From positions 1-64,000 of the forward strand of contig JBIQID010000003.1 in NCBI GenBank assembly GCA_044508215.1: DNA of 64,000 bases, read 5' to 3'. This DNA comes from JAEZFI01 sp044508215. GTDB taxonomy: Bacteria > Actinomycetota > Acidimicrobiia > Acidimicrobiales > Microtrichaceae. Each line of letters opens with the position of its first letter. Positions within the stretch are counted from its first letter, which is position 1. Below, piece by piece: positions 60,403 through 64,000 of this stretch. The position numbers and the translations under genes were made by a program. A model generated the notes under the pieces. The model saw only the letters and a program-made list of their open reading frames with translations. It was not told the DNA's origin and did not search any database.

Positions 60403-61548
60403 TCAGCGCGCCGGCGAGGTGCGCACCGAGACCCTCGGCCTGGCGCTCGCCGGGGCCTCCGCGTGCGGCGAGATGGTCATCAGCGCCACGTCGTCGTCGA
60501 ACCCATCGGGCCCGCCGAACGTGAGGAGCAGGTCGTCGAGGCTGAAGCCGGGGTTGCGGCGCACGTACTCGAGGAGCTCGCCCTCGCTCCAGCGCCCCTC
60601 CGCTGGTGGGGCCTTCCGGTTCTCGATCAGGCCGTCGGTGTAGAGCAGCAGCACGCCGTCCGACGCGAGGTCGAGCTCGACCACCTGCCGGCCCGACCGT
60701 GTGGGCACACCGAGCGGCGCCGAGTTGCAGGTGTCGAGCAGGCGGGTGTCCTCGTCGACCACGATCGGCCAGCAGTGCCCCGCCGAGCACATCTCGATGC
60801 GCGGGTCCCCGGGCATCACCCGGCCGACCAGGGCGGTCGCGAAGCCGTCGAAGCGGCCGTCCTCGAAGAACGAACGCTGCAGCGCGTCCAACCAGTAGCA
60901 GGGGTCGTCGGGATGCTCGATCGCTATCGCCTTCCACCCGGCCCGCACGACCACGCCGAACGCAGCAGCGCTCGCGCCGTGGCCCGACACGTCGCCGATG
61001 ATGAAGCCGAGCGCCCCGTCGGGGAGCGTCACCGCATCCAGGAAGTCGCCGCCCACGGCGAGTCGCTCGTCCCCGGGGACGTAGCGCACGCCCGTGCCGA
61101 TGCCCTCGGGTGGCAGCGGGACGGTGACCAGCCGCGTCTGGAGGGCGTCGACGACCTGGCGCGCCGAGACGCTCTCCTCGAGCTGCTGCTCCCGCCGGCC
61201 GCGGTGCCATGCCAGGAGCGCTGCGGCCGCGGCGGCGACGAGCACGATCACGATCCGTGTCCAGAGGACGGGCCCGTTCACGCCGTCGTCGACGGCGCCC
61301 GCCACGGCGGTGCTCACGACGCTGAACAGCCCGATGACGGAGACCTCGGCGGGTCCGGAGATGACCGCGACGAAGAGCGCCGGCAGCACGAACATGCTGA
61401 GCGGGCTGTTGGCGGTGTCGGTGATCGCCGCATACACGATGACGACGACGAGCAGCGCCGCCACGCCGATGCCGATGCCCCGCCGGTCGAGCGTCACAGG
61501 CGCATCCGACGCGGTCGCGTCCCCTTCGGCCGTGCTCACTCCGGTCAT
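60403..61548 (-). CDS. Membrane PP2C/SpoIIE-type serine phosphatase
   Basis: 381 residues. Three or four helices (22-115) with a short linker precede a PP2C/SpoIIE domain: LPPEGIGTGVRYVPGDERLAVGGDFLDAV, LGFIIGDVSGHGASAAAF, CSAGHCWPIVV and VLLLYTDGLIENR, with metal-binding aspartates in place. It probably dephosphorylates an anti-anti-sigma factor, a partner-switch role inferred from the family. TACGCT ends seven bases before ATG 61548 and there is no Shine-Dalgarno: leaderless. Its C-terminus converges on the GGDEF-EAL gene. Confidence 0.9.
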   Translation of the reverse strand: MTGVSTAEGDATASDAPVTLDRRGIGIGVAALLVVVIVYAAITDTANSPLSMFVLPALFVAVISGPAEVSVIGLFSVVSTAVAGAVDDGVNGPVLWTRIVIVLVAAAAAALLAWHRGRREQQLEESVSARQVVDALQTRLVTVPLPPEGIGTGVRYVPGDERLAVGGDFLDAVTLPDGALGFIIGDVSGHGASAAAFGVVVRAGWKAIAIEHPDDPCYWLDALQRSFFEDGRFDGFATALVGRVMPGDPRIEMCSAGHCWPIVVDEDTRLLDTCNSAPLGVPTRSGRQVVELDLASDGVLLLYTDGLIENRKAPPAEGRWSEGELLEYVRRNPGFSLDDLLLTFGGPDGFDDDVALMTISPHAEAPASARPRVSVRTSPAR

Positions 61549-61555
61549 CGGGGCG

Positions 61556-61561
61556 AGCGTA
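61556..61561 (-). promoter_or_regulatory. -10 box of the SpoIIE-type phosphatase gene
   Basis: TACGCT on the minus strand, seven bases before ATG 61548, fitting a leaderless start. No good -35 is seen. Confidence 0.45.
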
Positions 61562-61655
61562 GCGAGGGCCGGGTCGGCGGAGAGGTGTAGCCGCCGGACG
61601 TCACGGGCCTCGCTGGAGTCGCCGTCCGGAGGGCGGGCTGCAGGGTGGGGAACCC

Positions 61656-61973
61656 CTATGACGTCGACCTCGACGGCTCGACGTCGAGGACCACCTCGAA
61701 CTCGAGCAGGTCGGCACCGCTCGCCACGGGCTTTCCGTGCTGTCCGGCGTGGGCCGCGCGGGCGTCACCGTCACGCCAGGCTTCGTAGCTCGGCTGGTCC
61801 TCCCACTGCGTGAACACGAAGTAGCGGTCGTCGCCGGCCACCGGCCGGAGCAGCTGGAAGCCGAGGAACCCCGCCACGTCCTCCATGGAGCCGGCGCGGG
61901 CGGCGAAGCGCCGCTCCAGCTCCTCTCGGGCCTGCTCGGGGACGCTGATCGCGTTGATCTTCACGATGGACAT
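61656..61973 (-). CDS. mhuD: Heme-degrading monooxygenase, MhuD type
   Basis: A 105-residue ABM-fold protein very close to Mycobacterium tuberculosis MhuD (Rv3592): MSIVKINAISV, GFLGFQLLRPV, RAAHAGQHGKPVA and LLEFEVVLDV align without gaps, and the catalytic and heme-binding residues N7, W66 and H75 stand at the same numbers. It opens heme, releasing iron; MhuD makes mycobilin without CO. TAGGGT ends seven bases before the ATG, so the transcript is probably leaderless. It lies 33 bases after the LLM oxidoreductase gene. Confidence 0.92.
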   Translation of the reverse strand: MSIVKINAISVPEQAREELERRFAARAGSMEDVAGFLGFQLLRPVAGDDRYFVFTQWEDQPSYEAWRDGDARAAHAGQHGKPVASGADLLEFEVVLDVEPSRSTS

Positions 61974-61980
61974 GGGACCG

Positions 61981-61986
61981 ACCCTA
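61981..61986 (-). promoter_or_regulatory. -10 box of mhuD
   Basis: TAGGGT on the minus strand, seven bases before ATG 61973. It suggests a leaderless mhuD transcript independent of the upstream gene. No iron box or good -35 was seen. Confidence 0.45.
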
Positions 61987-62006
61987 GGTGGGCCGGTCCC
62001 AGCGCC

Positions 62007-63119
62007 CTACGCGGCGACCACCTGATCGGCTGCGATCCGCTCACGCACGAGCGGAGCAACCTCCGTGCCGTAGAGCTCGATCGATCGCATCAGCTTCTCG
62101 TGCGGCAACGTGCCGAGGCTGTACTTCAGGTCGAACCGGGTGAGGCCCAGCTCCTGGGAGACACGGGCGATCTTCTCTGCGACCGTCTGCGGGGAGCCGA
62201 CGAAGAGTGCCCCGTCGGGACCGGCGCCCTGCTCGAAGTGGATCCGGTTGGCGGGCGGCCACCCCCGGTCGCGTCCGATGCGGTCCTGCATCTCCTTGTA
62301 GTGCGGCCACATCTCCTCGCGGGCCTGCTCGTCGGTCTCGGCGACGTAGCCGGGCGCGTGGACGCCCACGGGCTGAGAGGGCTGCCCGAAGTGCTCGAGT
62401 GCCTTGTGGTACAGGTCGACCAGCGGAGCGAAGCGGCTGGGCTGGCCACCGATGATGGCGAGCATCAACGGGAGGCCGTAGTTCGCTGCCCGGGCGACCG
62501 ACTCGGGGCTGCCGCCCACGCCCACCCAGGTCGTCAGCTGCCCCGATGCCGTCTTCGGGTACACGGAAAGGTCGTGGATCGCCGCCCTGGTGTTGCCCGA
62601 CCACGTCACCGGCTGCTCCTTGCGGAGCTCGGCGAACAGCTGGAGCTTCTCTTCGAAGAGCTCCTCGTACTGGGAGAGGGGGTAGCCGAAGAGCGGGAAC
62701 GACTCGGTGAACGAGCCCCGGCCCAGGATCACCTCGGCCCGTCCGTTCGAGATCGCGTCCAGGGTGGCGAAGCGCTGGTACACCCGCACCGGGTCGTCCG
62801 AGCTGAGGACGGTGACCGCGGTGCCCAGGTGGATCTGCTCGGTGCGACCGGCGATGGCGGCGAGCACGATCTCCGGGGCGGAGACCGCGAAGTCCGACCG
62901 GTGGTGCTCGCCCACACCGAAGAAGTCGAGGCCGAGGCGGTCCGCGAGGACGCCCTCCTCGACCACGTTGCGCAACACCTGGTCGTGGGGGAGGGGGTTG
63001 CCGTCGGCGTCGAAGGTGACGTCGCCGAAGGTGTCGAGGCCCAGCTCGAGCCGCGGCCGCTCGGGCGCGCCGTCGTCGAGGCCGTCCAGGTTGGGGGTGG
63101 GGTCTGGTCGAGCGTCCAT
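62007..63119 (-). CDS. LLM-class flavin-dependent oxidoreductase
   Basis: Luciferase-like monooxygenase, 370 residues. LELGLDTFGDV, LDFFGVGEHHRSDFAVSAPEIVLAAIAGRTEQIHLGTAVTVLSSDDPVRVYQRFATLDAISNGRAEVILGRGSF is the classical LLM core; PQTVAEKIARVSQELGLTRF ends the barrel. The GEHHR motif places it with FMN-type alkanal-monooxygenase-like proteins rather than the F420 group at 30979. AGGAGGAG precedes ATG 63119. Diverges from the hydrolase gene at 63283. Substrate unknown. Confidence 0.9.
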   Translation of the reverse strand: MDARPDPTPNLDGLDDGAPERPRLELGLDTFGDVTFDADGNPLPHDQVLRNVVEEGVLADRLGLDFFGVGEHHRSDFAVSAPEIVLAAIAGRTEQIHLGTAVTVLSSDDPVRVYQRFATLDAISNGRAEVILGRGSFTESFPLFGYPLSQYEELFEEKLQLFAELRKEQPVTWSGNTRAAIHDLSVYPKTASGQLTTWVGVGGSPESVARAANYGLPLMLAIIGGQPSRFAPLVDLYHKALEHFGQPSQPVGVHAPGYVAETDEQAREEMWPHYKEMQDRIGRDRGWPPANRIHFEQGAGPDGALFVGSPQTVAEKIARVSQELGLTRFDLKYSLGTLPHEKLMRSIELYGTEVAPLVRERIAADQVVAA

Positions 63120-63267
63120 CTCGGCTCCTCCTGGGTCGAGGTCCTGCCCGGTCGTCCCGGGTCGCAGACGGGACAACCTAGATGAGGATTCAACTATTCC
63201 TGAGCTGGCACCCGACCGTCTCCAGGGCCCCGCGCCTGGACCCCGACCTCGCGCGACGCGGTGCCGG

Positions 63268-63273
63268 TACCGT
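63268..63273 (+). promoter_or_regulatory. -10 box of the terminal hydrolase gene
   Basis: TACCGT ends nine bases before ATG 63283; a leaderless or nearly leaderless start is likely. Confidence 0.35.
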
Positions 63274-63282
63274 CTGCCCACC

Positions 63283-64000
63283 ATGACGATCGTGCTCATC
63301 CACGGCGGCGGGTCCACCGCCCGTTTCTGGGACCGCCTGGTCCCACTGCTCGACGGCGACGTCCTGGCGGTCGACCTGCCCGGTCGAGGCGCCCACCAGG
63401 CGGACCTCGGCTCGATCACCGTCGACGACGAGGTTGCCTCGGTGGCGGCTGACGTGGTGGGCCACGCTCCCGACGGGCCCGTGGTCGTGGTGGCCCACTC
63501 CTCGGGCGGGCTCTGCGTGCCGGGTGTGGTGGCAGCGCTCGGCGACCGCGTCGACCACGTGGTGCTGAACGCCGCGCTCGTCCCGCCGGAGGGCGGGTCG
63601 GGGCTCGACTGCATGCAGCCACACCACAGCGAGGGCCTCGCAGCCGCGGTGGAGGCGGCAGCAGGCGGTCCGCCGATCACCCTCCCCGGGCCACCCGACG
63701 ACCCCGAGCGAGCGAGGAGGGCCTACGGGTCCGACCCGCTGAGCGACGAGGATCTGGCCTTCGTGGTGGACCCCGTCCGCTACGTCCCCGACACCGTGCA
63801 CCACTACTTCCAGCCGGTGCGCTGGTCGGCGGCTGCCTCGGTGCCGGTGACCTACGTGCTGACCGAGCGCGACCGTCCCGTGCCCGCCGACCTCCAGGAG
63901 GAGATGGCCGGGCGCCTGCCGAACCCGCCCGAGCTGCTGCGCCTGCCCACCGGCCACATCCCCGCGATCACCCACCCCGATCTCCTGGCGGAGCTGATCC
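63283..64000 (+). CDS. Alpha/beta hydrolase (3' end beyond right edge)
   Basis: About 239 residues are visible, nearly the full family length. VLIHGGGSTARFWDRLVPLL carries the oxyanion HGG, VVVAHSSGGLC the nucleophile serine, ERDRPVP the acid and TGHIPAITHPDLL the histidine; the window ends just after this. An EstB/pyrethroid-esterase-like or salicylate-esterase-like hydrolase without signal peptide. TACCGT (63268-63273) ends nine bases before the ATG and no Shine-Dalgarno is seen, so it is probably leaderless. Confidence 0.88.
   Translation, partial: MTIVLIHGGGSTARFWDRLVPLLDGDVLAVDLPGRGAHQADLGSITVDDEVASVAADVVGHAPDGPVVVVAHSSGGLCVPGVVAALGDRVDHVVLNAALVPPEGGSGLDCMQPHHSEGLAAAVEAAAGGPPITLPGPPDDPERARRAYGSDPLSDEDLAFVVDPVRYVPDTVHHYFQPVRWSAAASVPVTYVLTERDRPVPADLQEEMAGRLPNPPELLRLPTGHIPAITHPDLLAELI

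Overview
This 64 kb window is densely coding, very GC-rich DNA. Codon choice, the many GTG and occasional TTG starts, two cytochrome P450s, two LLM-class oxidoreductases, a deazaflavin (F420)-type reductase and a heme oxygenase of the mycobacterial MhuD type all point to an actinobacterium. An Acidimicrobiia-like free-living lineage is my best guess, but nothing here fixes the lineage. I see no rRNA, tRNA, CRISPR, insertion sequence or phage gene. The longest gap between genes is about 260 bases.

Layout. 1-4.8 kb: an ABC ATPase cut by the left edge, a tandem universal stress protein, and a flavoprotein/MacB-type ABC exporter operon. 4.9-7.1 kb: metallo-beta-lactamase-fold hydrolase, DUF5996 protein and UBP-type zinc finger, all overlapping. 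7.1-9.8 kb: aquaporin Z, a PAP2 phosphatase coupled to an SDR dehydrogenase, and a DUF1801 protein. 10-16.4 kb: PhoD phosphatase, a PadR regulator with its membrane partner, an F420-type reductase, an SRPBCC protein, a hotdog-like protein, a membrane diguanylate cyclase and a cupin. 16.4-21.9 kb: two lipase-like lipoproteins, an MFS transporter, a P450, and a striking repeat region between divergent genes. 21.9-27.7 kb: the complete mrpABCDEFG cation/proton antiporter operon behind a possible structured leader RNA. 27.8-34.4 kb: a flavin-binding split-barrel protein, a right-to-left operon of two esterase lipoproteins, two NTF2-like proteins, an LLM oxidoreductase and a VOC protein, then an alkyltransferase-like protein, a shortened regulator and an HtrA-like protease. 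34.5-41 kb: P450-cysE-cysK and a Baeyer-Villiger monooxygenase/FAH/DODA dioxygenase module. 41-50 kb: catalase, stress protein, CBS protein, ArsR-SulP, SPFH-NfeD pair and aldehyde dehydrogenase. 50-57 kb: a second shortened regulator, an acyl-CoA dehydrogenase, a lipid-phosphate operon (PAP2, kinase/flippase fusion, PAP2) and a D-aminoacylase-like hydrolase. 57-64 kb: HDOD plus GGDEF-EAL signalling genes, a SpoIIE-type phosphatase, mhuD, an LLM oxidoreductase and an alpha/beta hydrolase cut by the right edge.

How it works together. The window is mostly housekeeping, stress and catabolism: ion and pH balance (Mrp, SulP, AqpZ), oxidative stress (catalase, stress proteins), sulfur assimilation (CysE, CysK), heme-iron recovery (MhuD), oxidative catabolism (P450s, BVMO, dioxygenase, ALDH, acyl-CoA dehydrogenase) and c-di-GMP signalling. 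Nearly all operon joints are 1-4 base stop/start overlaps (ATGA, GTGA, TTGA, TGATG), implying translational coupling. Several first genes have a TAnnnT box 7-9 bases before the start codon and no clear Shine-Dalgarno, which suggests leaderless transcripts.

Most worth a second look: the possible structured leader before mrpA; the 42-base perfect palindrome plus four 13-base repeats at 18.98-19.08 kb; the PAP2/kinase/flippase operon with a possibly dead PAP2-like domain; two HxlR-like regulators lacking their DNA-binding half; and the ArsR-SulP operator-promoter.
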